Shown one piece after another: positions 1 through 15,000 of a stretch of 64,000 nt of DNA. This stretch comes from Antedon bifida (taxonomy: Eukaryota > Echinodermata > Crinoidea > Comatulida > Antedonidae). A program made the translations under genes and the position numbers. The notes under the pieces were generated by a model that was not told the DNA's origin, did no database searches, and worked only from the letters and a program-made list of their open reading frames with translations. The stretch lies in the NCBI GenBank assembly GCA_963402885.1, contig OY727099.1, positions 12,450,001 to 12,514,000 of the forward strand, given 5' to 3'. How positions within the stretch are numbered: position 1 is the stretch's first letter; each line of letters starts with the position of its first letter.

Positions 1-3000
1 GATCTTCAAGATAACTGTGAAAATCTTTGTCCCACTCTCCTCGATATTCTAGCCTAAGAAAAAAAAAACACTCATGCCATTACAGGAATTTATACTTAAT
101 AAAACAAGGGTAACCCCAAATAAAGAATTGGAACAAAGAGTATTCAACATTTTTATCTATTTGATCACTTTCAAGAAATGGTGCATACCAATAATTGAAA
201 TGGTTTACAGTATAACTGCTACACTAAATCAAGGAAAGACAAAATTGAATTGAAATATTGCAATCGAAAAACGAAAATGTTATTGTCTTAAAACTAGAGA
301 TGAAACAACGTTGACTATATTAGAGAGCTATCACAATTGGGAGAAAAAAGTATTTGCATCGTTCCACTATCTTTATAAGCACAACAAATAGATACTTGAG
401 TATCAAAATTAAGCAAACAAACACTAACAATTCCCTACATGCTGAAAAATAATGTTAATTTCACTACATCACTAAACATAAATGCATAAAAATTCACACT
501 GAATTTTACTATCATTGATTGCATAAATATAAAAAAAATATCTATGCAGGAGAGCCAGCTAGTATTAGTTATTCTTTTAAAGCATCTTTTCATTTGTATT
601 CAGTTCAATGAAAATAATTATTTTTGTATGATTGTTATGACAATAGTCAATATATAAATCTTGACTCTTCTATAATCGTGACCTAATTTCGGTGAAAGCT
701 TTGATCTTGATATTAGAGCTCGGCGGGAAATCGGTCAAGCATTATCTAATAATCCATAGTATTTGCCATGTTTGCATTTGTTGAACTTCATTTCAATAAT
801 GTGTTATCAGCTGTTAACTTTCTCATTTAAACAAATATCACCAACTTCTATATTTATTTATCAAATTAAATTCATACAAATCAATTATATACAGTTTTAT
901 TTTTGTAAGCTTGCGATATACTGGTTTGAATAAATGTTGTAATACCCCTTTTACACGGCCAGAAAAGATCCAGCACTGCATAAAGCTGAGTCATTCCCAG
1001 AAACAAAGAAATGTAGATCAATGTATAAAAACGTTGTGGCTAAAAACTACAAACAAAAACAATATTGAGATTGTCAATTCAGTTTTTTTATTCCACTATT
1101 TCTATGCAATTTTTTTTAGTTGTCATTTTCAGAAACAAGGAAATGTAGACCAATGTATACAAATGTATATATGTGGCTAAAACTACAAACAAAAAATATT
1201 GAGATTGTCGGTTTTTTTTTTGCACTATTACTGCGAATTTGTTTTTAGTTGTTAGGCTAAAAAATTGCATCTTTTCATTGTTTGACTAAGAATGAAGAAT
1301 TGTCAATTTTATACATTTAGAAAGTTGAGATGGATGTTTAACTGTTTTTTGCTATTCTTTCTTACGATATTTATTTTCCTTCAAATTTTCAATTAATCTT
1401 TTTATATATATATTTTTTTAGTAATAACAAAATTAAAATCATTCTTTCTGAAATGTTGCATTTGTACTGTACAACAAAATGTTATTGTAAACTAAAACAG
1501 TATTTTCTTCTTATACTATTATTATGTGCATTATTATAGCACATCAGGTGATGCTTAGCACAACTGCGGATACATGTCACATTTGGCGATAATCCATGCA
1601 CTTCCAAAGTGTAGAAGGCTATGATTTTCATACTTTTGAATAACTCAATGCATTCAAAATCTGATGCATCAGGCAGGGATATCTTGATAGTAAATTTTAC
1701 TATGTTTTATGACAGTTTCATATAAAAATGAACATCTAACCTTGACAGTGACAAAGGTCAATATTTTGTGATCAATAACAGAAACACTTGATAATATTAT
1801 AGGGAATACACCCTATTACATACACATTCTGCATGTAAACGAGAAGTTTGTTGCATAACTTTGAAAATGTAACGTTTAATGAGAATTTAATTCCACAAAA
1901 AAGTCTACTTGGGGAAATCTAAAAAACTTTTATGGTCGCTTTTGACCTGTTGGAAGTGTCGGCAAGGACAGTTTGACCTCTTGCACTTTATAAAGCATCA
2001 TATTTGCTTTCCTGCATGATGCATACAGTATGAAGCAACAACCAGGGATTGAGAACTCATTATATACTGCCAACATTTGATTATCAAACATAGGAACAAT
2101 ATTCAGTGCCACACCCAAACAAAGCTGTGAAACAGCTGAAATGAAAGGCTTAACTATTGCAAGAGAATATTCAAGCGCAAAACACAAATGGTATTGGTAA
2201 ATAGTTCACTGTACATGTACTGTATTCACTGAAAGTTTGAGCGTTAGTCAAGCGTTAATTTGCTGCTGAGGTACAGGTAGTGTAAAGGATACGTCTGGTG
2301 GTGATCAAGAAGAAATGATACTGATTTGCATAAAATTCCAAACATTGTCTAATTTTATAGTAGAATATTATCTATTTATAAATATTTTTTATATTTTAAA
2401 AATCTGGATGTCCCAATTTTGGGGTGTGTCATTGAAATATGGGACAGTCCAGATTAAATTGAGGACAATTGGCATGCATTCATAACGTGGTGTTATGCTT
2501 TCAATTCAACAAATTAATCATGTGTTCAGATTTTGTATAAACACTGTAGCGAAAATAAACTATAAATTTATGCTGATCAAATTTCCTAAAAGGCATGGTA
2601 ATTCAAAATTATCTTCAATCTTGATTGTTGATGTGGTTGGTAATGTAACTGCTTTAAATGGTACGCATCTAAACTCGCCAGGTTTAAAAGATTTGTTTAA
2701 GCAAAAAACCTCATACAGTACAAACAACGTTGAGTGGGATATTAGATGGTTGCCTGTGATTGGCTGGATTTGTTGAGTATAATTCCGAAATGTCAGCCTC
2801 AGGGATTTGTTACTGAACTGTATATATTGTACCGAACTGTCTTTAACTAATCTAAAGGATTACCCAATACAAGTGCACCGTTTGAATGTCAGTGTATAGT
2901 ATAATTGCTGGTGTAGATAAACTAAAAGTATTTGATGCAAGTTTGGATGTCAAATTAAAACAGCATCTGTACGATTGCATAGAACGTCTAATTAAATACT

Positions 3001-6000
3001 GTCTCTGAAGGCTGTCCACAGACATTGGTTTTATTGATAGAACATCAAACAACTAACAACCCCCAAAACATGCTGCAAAATAAATAACACAGTAGTGAAT
3101 ACAGTTTATTTACTTTATTCTTCCTCCTAACTGCGTTTCATCCTCCATGAACGGTACTGTATGCAGCAAGAATGGAAACTAATTCAAATGTAAGGATTAG
3201 TTGTCATCCTGAATCTATTGTTATTTTCTGATTTTACTGTAATTTAAAATATAATCAGGATGCGTGTCTATATCAGTTTTCTATTTATAATTGTACTGTA
3301 CAGTAATATATTAATTATTATGCATTAAACAATTTGTAAATATTAATAATAATCAATAAATGATCAGGCCAGGGGCAATAATAATAACTAACTTTTAAGC
3401 TGTGTATATTTTTATATATATGATTATGTTAGTGTATTTTATACGTACTTCGTTCGTTGTACTCAGTTTTGTATTTTGCCAACGGAAGATAAATTTCATT
3501 TGTTACAAGAAGGACATTAAAAGTTATATCTATCTATCTATCTATCTATCTATATCTATCTATCAAACGAACAAAACAAACAACACTATAGCAAATAGCA
3601 TAAAGTTGCTGCGTTTTGATAATAATATAAAAATACATTATTACATATAAACTTTTGTATCCTACAATGAATAATAGTTGCTTTATAAATATACTGCACA
3701 CTTCCAAATCAGAAAAAAACCCAAAACATACGACTTACCAAATCAACTAGTAGTGCACAGTAGTCACACAAAAAATAATGCATCTGCATGGCTAGAGAGT
3801 CCAGAATCTTTATTTTAAATTCAATTTTCTTGTTTTGATTGATGGCCATGTAACACAATTGGTTAGAATATCTTTCAAGTAAAATTGTTTACTTCTGTTT
3901 CTAATATTCTCAAAAACACATCAATGTTTATTTATTATTAATTACCATACAGCTATTTTTGGTAAATTCTGGTAGATTTGATTGAACCTTGATATCTACT
4001 CCCTTCGTTTATGTTTTATGAAAGATTGTAATGTTTTCCCCTGAGGTGCCTCAAAGCTAACATTTACCTTGTGTGGGCTTCTCTTGAAGTTGAATAAAAC
4101 AAATACAAAATTGTTTATAATAGTTTATTTTCTTCAATGAAAAATGCAATAACAAGAATTCTTTGACATTACTATGTTTCATTTTGTTTACATTTGATCA
4201 TGTTCTTTAATTTGATGAACAGTGAGTTGAACATTAAGTCTAAACATAGTATGTGGTTAAAGTAATATATTCTTCCATTTGATTTAACATTGGATGTAAC
4301 TTAGACTCTTGAATAAACAATAAAAATGCCATATAAACATTCTTGTTATGACTTTTTGTGTAAGGATCTTGTGTAAATGTAAATTCCTGCCAACTTATAG
4401 ATCCATTTTAATCAAGGCTAGATGACGTTCTAGATTTAGGCATACATACTATAAACATATTTGATGCGATAAAAAAAAAAGAAAGGATATTTGGGGGAAA
4501 AAATTGTTCTACGTCCAAAATTGGAGAGCTGCCTTTTTGAATGGTTCAGGCCTAGCCAATTGTTAAAAGTAGTTGCTGTGTTAAAAACAAATAAAAAATG
4601 TTTATATTAGTGCAATGGAACAAATAATTTCATTAGAAGATGAACATTTGTATATTCATCTTTCACCGAATGAAATTACACATACTTGTTCATCGCACAA
4701 ATATAAAACATTCATTATTTGTATAATACACTATTTCCTATGTGACAAAACACAATACAAAGCTAAGATCAATCTGGAATCCACAATATTTTAGGATTTT
4801 TTTATTAAAATAAATTCTCTTTACAACGTAATCTCTTATACAACACACTTTTTGTTGCCGTGCTAAAAATGTGTGTTAATTATACTTGTACTGTGTTGTA
4901 TATTTGTAGCTGTTCACCCCAGCTGCATCTTTTGTAATTGTTTAGTGAATTGGCTTTCAGAAACTTGTGTTCTTTCATTGCCATGATTAATTGACATTAT
5001 TGCTAACAGCTTGAGTCAATTAGCCACAATAAGCATCTCTTTAGGTTGTTTAAATTACATCTTATAAATGACAGCATTATTAAATTCTACACAAAAAAAT
5101 CCAATTACATTTACTACATCTACTTTGTTACTAGGGGAAGCAAGGAAATTGCAGAAGCTTTGACAAAAGATAGAATTGAAAACTCAAGGTCAGGAATTGA
5201 AGGCCGGCTATTTTATAAAATATTACTAGTGATGAGCACTTGTTATTGTAATGCACGCAAAGAAAATTGCTTACATGCCGAGAATAGGAGATCAAGAAAT
5301 GGACAAATGATTAAAATTAATAATAGAGTAGATATAAATTAGTATGGTAGTTATCACGTATTTGAAATAAATCTGTTTCAGCAATGTATTCGTGGCTGGA
5401 AACAGGACGAGTCTGTTAAACGACTTTACAAAACATGATGTGGTGATGTTTTTCTTGATGAAATATAATTCAGTATTTAATTATTATTATAAGTATACAT
5501 ATTATATAAGAATACATTTATGAGGTCCTACTATCATAACAATAATTTATAGTTAGCTGTACTTGTTATTTACATTTTTAGTACATAACTAAAGTTCAAC
5601 CTCTTTGCAACTTCTACAGCTGACTATGTCGGTCGGCCTGTCGGTCGGTAAACACTAACTCAAATTTGCGCACGCGACTGCAGCCATGTATATGGCCTTG
5701 TCTATATACTAGTTCTCTTTTTTTACATTGTGCATACAATACATATTTGGTTTAGGAGTAGATTGTTGAAATTTAACTTTTGAATGTTATCCCGGATTTA
5801 AGAAAAAGGTAAAGGTATATTTATTATTGTCCTCAAACTTAACTGGATAAATAACAAGAACACAACCAGGATCAAAACGCCTAACTTTGGTAATATGTTG
5901 AGAATCCTTGTCTTTGTCTGCAGTTTTAAAAATTGTGATCTTGACTATTTACTAAAATATGACTAAAAAACAGATAAAGTAAATAATGGTTTACTATACC

Positions 6001-9000
6001 TTACTAGCTTCTTTCCGGCATTTGGAACATCTGAAAATTGAATAAAAGTAAAGTTTACTGAATAGAAATTGACTGTATGTAATTGCACATTTATAACCTA
6101 ACAAAAGAAAAAGAAAACTGATATTGTAATGAGAAAGCAAGAGTCCCAGAAGAGCTATAGGTTTGTTCAGCAAGGAAAACATGAGAAAATGTGATGTATT
6201 TGTTAAGCTAGCATAAGATAGATGTGGGGTCATCTTTAGGTGATCAAAAATTAAAAATGTGAAATACAGTAAGAATTGTTTTTATCTTTTACAAATGGAA
6301 AACATACTTTAACTTTTAAATTTTTCCTATAGGGAAATACTACTTAAGGAAAAAACTTACACTTTATTGACAACGCAAAATATTAAAGTGAAGAATTTAA
6401 AGTGAAATAGCTCACTAAATAAAAGATACAAAAGTTATTTTTATTGTTATTTTTGGAAGACTACCAAAGTAAACATTTTTATTGTACAGATATTAAAAAT
6501 CATCATTTATTATAAATATAAATTTGTGTTTGTGAGTAAATAAATTTTGATTGCTGATTTGTTTACTATGTGTCAATACTGCCAATGGTACCGTGTACAA
6601 TATATCGATACATCATAATTTTTTTAGAAATTGTAAAATCAAAATTACAATAAATTGTAGAAAAAAAATTCAATTCAATTATTTTATTTTATCAATCACT
6701 CTGGCTCTGTCGTGCATAAAACATGATCAAATATGATGAGTAAATACAGGCAATACGATACTAATAGGGTAAAATACAGTACAAATAAAAAAAAACATGG
6801 TAAGTAGTAAACAATAAATAAAATTCTTAGAAAATAGTTCAAAGATAATTTTGTTGGAAGACCATTAATGCAATGGGTTTAGTAAATTGAGTAACGATGA
6901 CAGATTGAACATATAGGCTATATTTATGAGTTCTGTAACTTTAAATCTTAAATCCTAAATTCACTGGTAGTATTAAACAGTCATTCTGGAGTTTATTGAA
7001 CTACAGTATAATTTTAGATATGTTGATTTGTAAGGATGTAGGAAACTATTTGTATGAACGAGAAAATAGTAGGCAAATTGTAGCCTTAGGTTTTTATGCA
7101 CAGTAAATTTAGGGATTACAATTTACAATTCTATTTATCAAAATATTTAACGTGAAAAAAAAGTGTTTTTCAAGGAATAAACATATTTAGCCAGAAAAAA
7201 AAAGCAAAAATTCTACAAAACATGGTAATTTATTGGGTTGGAAATAAATTCTGATCAATTTTATGATATAAGACAATTATTCTGCAATAATAAATTAAAA
7301 TTGTCCCCTTCAACTGTAAATAAACACATTCAAAGCCTAGAGCAAGCACACTCCTAGAATAAATTGTAAGCTTAAAAGGGAACTGGATTGAGAAGGTTTG
7401 TTTAATAATAGCATAGCTGTATGAGAAATAAGTCAACGTCAAGTCATTGACATGAATTGGGTGAAATCACTGCACTATAAAGATTTACAAGGTGTACAGT
7501 TACTAACTAGGGGCTTGTTTCTGCTGCATAGCGCCGAATAACCTGTGTATTTAAAATTTCATCATTTTTAGATCGACCATATTTATGCTAAATTTGTGCT
7601 TCCAAAACAGTTTAAATTAGTGGTTTGCGTTACCCAAAATGCAATGCGATCTGGAGGTCAAATGTTCAAGATACTACAGCTGTCAATCAAGTAACACATA
7701 CACAATTTATAATAACACATCTAAGTGCCATGTGCGACTATACTCAAAAATATTTTGCACAGTATACAGTAGGAAGATGATGGTGATTTCTAAACATAAA
7801 ATTATGAATATTCTGTAAAAATGGATCAAAAACTAGTTTATAGTTCAACATTTTAATTGTCAAAAGAGAGAGTTCCCTGACGATGATGTCTGACACATAC
7901 ACAAACTGCTAATTTGTATCAAAAAATATGAAAAAAGATTCAACAATAAGCTATGAAGCAATTTTTTCCAAAATCACTTTTTTTTCCAACATCTCCTAAA
8001 TGCCAAATACATTCTTATTTCCGGTAAATGTAATAAATGAGATAGCGTTAGCAAAATTTCAACAGTCACACTCATAAACTAGATTATACAGTGTTAAAGT
8101 TGATTCTAAAGTGACAATACATAAAGATTAAAAAGAATCTCTCTACTTAGCCAATTTTTAGAGTGCTTTTATAATCAAGGCCTGATTTTAAGTGCAGTTT
8201 ATAGTCATTATTATTCATAAATGTTTAAAGATTGATTAATCTTTTTGATAATAGTAAAACGAGATCAGGTAAACCGCTACCTTCACTATTAAGAGATACA
8301 GGTATGTTTCCTTTATATTTTTTCTAACAAATAGAGGGCTCTACAACATATTAATGATACTAAAAATAAATTCATTCTCACTTTTCAAAATGACGCCTCT
8401 GTATTAAATATTTCATAATAATAATGGAATATTAAATATATTACATACAGTGAAATAATGTATGTGGCAAAACAATCATTTGATTTTTTTTAAATCTGTT
8501 TTCATTGAAAATATAATTTTTTGCTATTTAACTTCTTTTTCCAGATTTAGGTATCCTGTTTTATTGTTGAACATAAATAAATAATATGAACTGTGCATTT
8601 AAACAAAAACAAAATATTATTTCCTACTTAAAGGGGGGTTCCGGGTTTAAAATGAATAGTAAAAAATGTAAAATATATTTGCTTGTCTCTTGAACGGTAA
8701 AAGTTTCAATTTATATAAGCGCCCAGTGAAGCAGAACGAAGGCTGTGAAATGAGGCCAGATTACAAGTGCAGCTACGGCGATATGACACTGTGTTACAGA
8801 ATAGGAAATTCGTGAAATGGTCAATCTTCCGACGACTCGTTATCATTAACCATATCAATTACTTTTATAAAATTATACTTATCTGATGTAATTTTAGTCG
8901 GTCTTCCCATTTATGAAGTCAATTTTCTAAGAAAATTTATCAAAACAGTGAAAACTTAGATATGTTTGCACTTTACGTTTGCCGATTTTCGCACTGACTT

Positions 9001-12000
9001 AGGGAAAGCCTTCAAAATCAATGAAGCGTAACGTATACATTCCTGCTGAGCGAGGAGAGCGAGACGACGATACACGTGCTCTCTCTGCCCATGCTTGGCA
9101 TCGTCACGTGATAAGCAGATACAGTATACAATACCAAACTGGTCGGGTCGAGTATACCCCGTCTATAATCGCAACATGAACGATGTACAGTATTTGATTG
9201 AAGGTCGACTCGACCTACCGGAATGGTATAGATAACATAGCTCGAATGAGAGAGAGTTGGAATATTTGTAAACATAAGTATTGCTAATTTTAACAAGTGT
9301 AGCCTATAGTAAATGGCCTGGTAGTATCAATTCGCATAGGGTCTACTACACTAGCTAGCTCAATTTTTAACTGGGCCGGATCGGCCAGGTCTCCTCCTAC
9401 TACCTGGTCTACTTGCTTGATGCAGTATCCGCTTTTTTGGAGAGTAAACTAGGCCTATTTTAGGCCTACTTATAGACGATCGGGACACCATACGTGCGGA
9501 CGGCGATCGGACCTTGTTTTGCCTCAATATTTACAGCCGATTTTGTAGAACGTTTTAGGTTTAGATTGTTTAGGAGTTTGGTTGATAGGATGGGTTTGGA
9601 TCCACTGAGTTTTGTTATTTATGGGCCAATCGTTTAGTAGTAGGCTAGCTAGGCCCATGATGGGCCCCAATGTTTTAAAACGTAGGGTAGCCATCGACAT
9701 CGTGGCATGGAATCCCTAGTCAGAATGGCTCTCACCCATGACAAAAAATGATTTAGGCTAGGCCTAGCCTAGTACTTGAAGCCGATAATACGATCTGAAC
9801 TATTCGAGGTATAAAAATAGTATAACTGTATACAATCTATATATAATCTGTACTAAATTTTGTATTTCATTAAATCTCAAATAAATATATGCTATTACTG
9901 TTATTATTACACTTTAGGCCTAGCTTAGAAAATCTACAAAAAATGTATTTCACAATGATCGGGTGGTCGTCGTTTGACAGGGGAGAGAGATGTAAATTAG
10001 TTGACAAACACAACGTACATGACGTCGCGAGTTTGGAATCCACTGATGACGTGATTTTGTGAATATCTCATGAATATTAATGAGTTTCCCTAAGCTGCTG
10101 AAAAACAGACTTTCCATGAATTTACCCTAAAATGTATATGAAATTTAATTTTTTTAATTTCTCGTTATTACTTCTTCATTCTGACATGTCTATATTGTTA
10201 TAATATTTTTTATTTAATAAATAAACGATATTTAAAAGCAATTTTAAACCCAGAATCCCCCTTTAATACCTGCTTTTCAGTGGTCAATGAGGCAAAAAAT
10301 GTATAGGCCTAGAGCATGTTTTAATAACTTGAAAAAAGCAAAAAGTGCGATCTAAACGGTTTAATTTCCCACTGAAAAGATAGTCGTTCCTATGCTAGAT
10401 CGACCATAAAAATACATAAAAAAAGCCTACAGTAGGCTAACCTTAAATTAATTAATTCAGGTATGTTATTTTTTTCTTCACAATTGGCCAGTTTATTTTA
10501 AAATATATGTTTTTTCTGAACATTTTATAGATGCGCGAGAAATAGCCATGTATGAATGCGTGAGACCTAAGAAATCGGCCAACATGCGTGAGACTCTTGG
10601 ATTATGCGTCAGAGTCGCCAGGTATATGTATTTATATATACTGTATGATCAACTCTATTCACAAATACTTATAAGTAAGACTAGGACATTTCAACAGCCT
10701 GGCTCATAAACTGAAGATTGCTTAGGAGTGTTAAAGTTGATTGCAGAGTGACAATAAAATAAAGATTAAAAGCAACATCCGACAGATTGTCAGTCTTAAC
10801 AAATCTTGATATGCAATTATGATCAAGGTCTCAATTCTAATGCATTTTTACTGTCATATAATACTAAATTTCCAATCTGATTTAATCCAAAATAGAAAAT
10901 AGAGGGGGCTATTTAAACATCTGTGAAGTTTGGACAACTTGAACTAGTAGTATTAAATGATGTAACATATATTTAAAAAAATATTATTTAAATAATTGTT
11001 TAAAATATATTTAACTAATTTAGTATTTTTAAATATTACAAGTATTTAAACATACTATAAAAACATACAAAAAATATGTTTTGCAGTGAATTTGAATGTA
11101 AATTACTTTGCTCTCAGATTTATTAATATTTTCAAAGAAATAAATTATCTGTAGTATTCACCAATCACACTTAAGTGAGATATTTCCTTTAAATATTAAG
11201 TATTTCACTTAACTCAATAAATATTTAGGTATTTCCCTTAAATTGTATTCACTTAGATAGGAGATTTTTCTTAATTTTAAGTGTTTCTCTACGTATCAAT
11301 GGTAAATACAGCTACTGTTCCGCAAGCCCACACCCACATTTACAATAATTTGCGCAAAAGCAAAGTTCAGTAATAACACAAAGTAATGCATAAACGTTAC
11401 AGTAGCAGACTCATTTTCAAACAAATACAATTTCTACTGTAAGTAGGACATTAAGAAGAATGGCTCATAAACAATATAAAAAAGTGTTAAAGAAAACTGT
11501 AAAGTGTCAATATATATCACATATGAACGATTCCTTCTCCTTAACAAACATTTCTTGATGCAATTATGATCAAGGGATAATCTTTCTGAAAACTTGAATT
11601 CTAATTTGTAAATATCTCAAGCTTGTTTGAATTCTAAGGTGTTTAATATGTTTAATGTCACTCTGTTTCTTTAGTTTAGTCTAGAAACACTTCTACTTGT
11701 CATGTAGAAAAGGTCCTTTCAACCTTTTTCAATCAATGTTGACAATCATGACAACTTTAACTATACAAGTAAATGTTATAACTGTGCGTCCTAACAAATT
11801 GGTTCAGGGGCATATCCAGGATTTCTAAACACAATTGGACAGTGGATGTCTAGGCTATAAAAACACAAGTTCAATTTGTAAACTTTGTTTAAATACATCT
11901 GTACACATCAAATCAATTCAAATATATCTACCAAAGGCAAATTACTGAAAAAATGGCAATGCTGTGGGTATCAGTGGTTGGATTCTCAATGGAAATACAA

Positions 12001-15000
12001 AATAAAATAAGCAAAAAGCTAAATGAAAACGATTTGCAGAGCTTACCAATTATACGCATATGTAGCTATTATTTTTGCATACAAAATTAGACTAAATTTA
12101 TTTTAAATAATAATAATAAAGTACTTACATGCAGTGACAAGATAAAACTTCTCGTATTCTGCAGTTATAACACGTCCTTCTTTATCATGTTTATCACAAC
12201 CTATAAATACAAAGTACTAAAAAATAACTGAATCACGAATGTGCTATGCGACAACAACAGGCAATGTTGTGACAAAATACAGCATTATAACACACATAAG
12301 CTGATTTTGAGATTGTTGTGCATGATTGAATATTATAAAAAATCCAAGTCCTAGCTTTTGAACGGCCAAGCTTTTGATATTAGATACAAGATGGAAGAGG
12401 CCTATTTCAATAAATAAATAAAATAAACTTTGGATAAAGTATGCGTGTCATTTAAAATAGATATTTCAAATTGTTGAAAGCATGAAAGTCAATCTTTTAA
12501 CAGAAACATTTTAAAAAAATCATATTATAAACAATACAGATAAATATCGGCAAGTGGAACTCAGCAATCCGATGATTAAAATCAAAACAGATTATTCTTT
12601 AAGTTTACCTATTCCATATGTTACATTCAATGGTTTGACCTTTGACATAATACCAGTGCCAGCATACCCAGCCTGCTCAGCTTCATGCCAGTAACTATGG
12701 TAACCATCAATATGACACTCTTTTGGAAGTGATTTTTCATTGCACTTGGTCTCTTGAAAGCAAAGAATATCTGGGTCATCAAGTTTTAAATAATTAAAAC
12801 CATCTTTCTGTGTAAATAAAACAATAGAACATTTATTTGTTAAGCTCGGTCTACACTATCAATCTTTATGTGACAAAAATGTGATTTTCTGCCTATTATT
12901 ATTTCATATCACTACCATATTTGGGCATATCACTACCATATTGGGCATATTACTACCATATTTGGGGACATCACACTTTTTTGTCAAACTAGTTTGATAG
13001 TGTAGACAGAGCTTAGAATGTGTAAACAGTTTTAAATGGAACTCTAGGTACATAATTTCTATTGTTTGTAGAACAGTATGCTGGAAGTAGTAAACACACC
13101 AACATTGAGGAAGCATTATCATTGGAAAAGGTTGGTGAAGGTAACAACAGAGAGAAATATGTGCAAAAGGAAGGCAATGGTAGAAGAACTGAATGAATAG
13201 ATAATATTATTCATTGGAGAGGAATATTTATTTGAATGTCTACAGTTTATAACGACGAGTGAGTGGGCGAGTGGTTAAGACAGTGGAACCAAAATTATGC
13301 AGCCATAACATGAGTTTGAGATCACTTGCCCCATGGTTCTGGTGGTAGAATCTCGGATAAGGACAATAAACTGCAGGTTTAGTGTACACATATAGCTCAT
13401 GTGCACTTTAATAAACCTAGTACATCTTTCGAGATGAGTAGGAGGTTACACCGGTGTACTAGTACACATTCAGCCACTGTCACTAACGAGTCACAGCCAC
13501 TGATCATAACTGTATGTAGTAGCTTCAAGATCAAGATGTATGTATGTAGTAGCTTCAAGATCAACCAATCAATTTAAATCCGGTCTTGAACGGGCATGGT
13601 CCAACCACCCTCTTAAATTTGCACCATATTCAAGAGTTGATGTAATTATCAAGAGGGGCTTATAGGCATAGCCTAGCCTGGACTCCGGACCCAGCACCGC
13701 TGAGCTCCGGAAACAAGTAAGTAAACAAGTAAACAAATAACTGAGAGACCAGTCTTTGACTGAAGAGGTCACTTAGTATAAATATACTATAGCTGAACTG
13801 ATTTTCAAATTTTTCGGTGAATATAAAGTTAAAGTCCTACTTTTTTATAGTAATTAAACATCAAACCGGAAACACTTGACAACAAAAAGCATTTAGAAAT
13901 TGTTTTTGTTTGTGAATTCAAGATTCTTCTGGCTAACTTAGTTTTGAGAGATTGTACAGTTCAATGCCTTCAAACAGCATGTAGACCAACTTCATGTCCT
14001 GTTGGCAAATATATTTGTAAAAAAATCAAAAAGCAAAACAATTATAGAAACTATACCTTGACCCATGCTCTTAAACCATTCACATTCCATGAGGAGATTT
14101 TTAAGTTCCATGTTCTAAAAATACAGAAAAATATAGAATCATAATGGAGTCTTGCATTTAAAAAAAAATTTTCAACTGCTGAAAAATAGGTAGAGAAAGT
14201 CATCAACGGTCTACAATAAATAATTCTTTAGGGTACAGTACAGTCATTCATTAATATAAAACTCACTGGGTAAATCAAACTTTATTTCATTTGACCAGCC
14301 AAAGTTTTTGAGATATTCAGTGTATTTTATGTGTGTAAAGAGGAGAAATTAGTACCAAAAGAGAAAATGTGGTGTCACATTTTGCTTGGATAGAGGCAAA
14401 CACAACCAATGACATTGGCTCCATGTCAGCCATAGGATTATTTTTCAAAATTCTCCTGATCAATAGACATTCAAGGTGAGGGTCCAGCATACTTTCGAGA
14501 GTTGTTCATGTGGTACGTGCCTTCTCGAAGGCTTAGATCTGATGGCTATCAGCTTGAACTTGTTGAACCCAGACCTGTACGTTTCTGGGGTGATACAGTA
14601 GGTCATTTTTATTGATCCTTGTCTTAGGACGGTCTGTGCAATTGCTGGTTAACCGAATGCAGTTATGTGGTTTTTGTCTAGTTTTTTTTAGGTGTAGGAA
14701 TCTAGTTTTTTCTTTAATTTTGCCTTGAGCACTTTGGTAAATATGTATGCAATCTTATAATATTATTATGTATATTCTTTTTCAAAATTCCAGAATATAT
14801 GAGGTCACAAAAATGTATCCTTTTGACCAGCATCAATGTAAAATGTTTTTCATAATAAAATCTGATATTACTTACTCTCCACTCTCTGATTTCTTTTCTG
14901 TGCTTAGCTCCAAGGTATTGGCATCTTCTGGTATTGGATTTGATTCTGTTCCTTCAGTCTAAAAATTTAATTTACTCAATCAAATCATTTAATCAGTTAC

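Larger units (their letters stand above)
54..5999 (-). other. APEX1 intron 8, about 5.9 kb
   Basis: This lies between the microexon and the last exon in the window. It holds a two-copy tandem repeat (about 993-1255), a TATC microsatellite (3526-3564) and a short palindrome (4624-4682). The rest is AT-rich with no coding exon I could recognise on either strand. Confidence 0.7.
6031..12128 (-). other. APEX1 intron 7, about 6.1 kb, transposon-rich
   Basis: This holds the 1.63-kb TTAA element (8632-10262), three diverged copies of a 160-bp repeat (8060-8195, 10680-10850, 11440-11610) and one copy of another dispersed repeat (11929-12026). I found no further coding exon. Confidence 0.7.

Noticed and set aside
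3402-3650. An 82-aa plus frame
   Set aside because: Its [11 protein letters not shown] core is just the TATC microsatellite.
10530-10610. A possible coding scrap ([19 protein letters not shown])
   Set aside because: No family is recognised. The similarity of its two gcgtgaga words suggests a small repeat, and there are no convincing splice sites.
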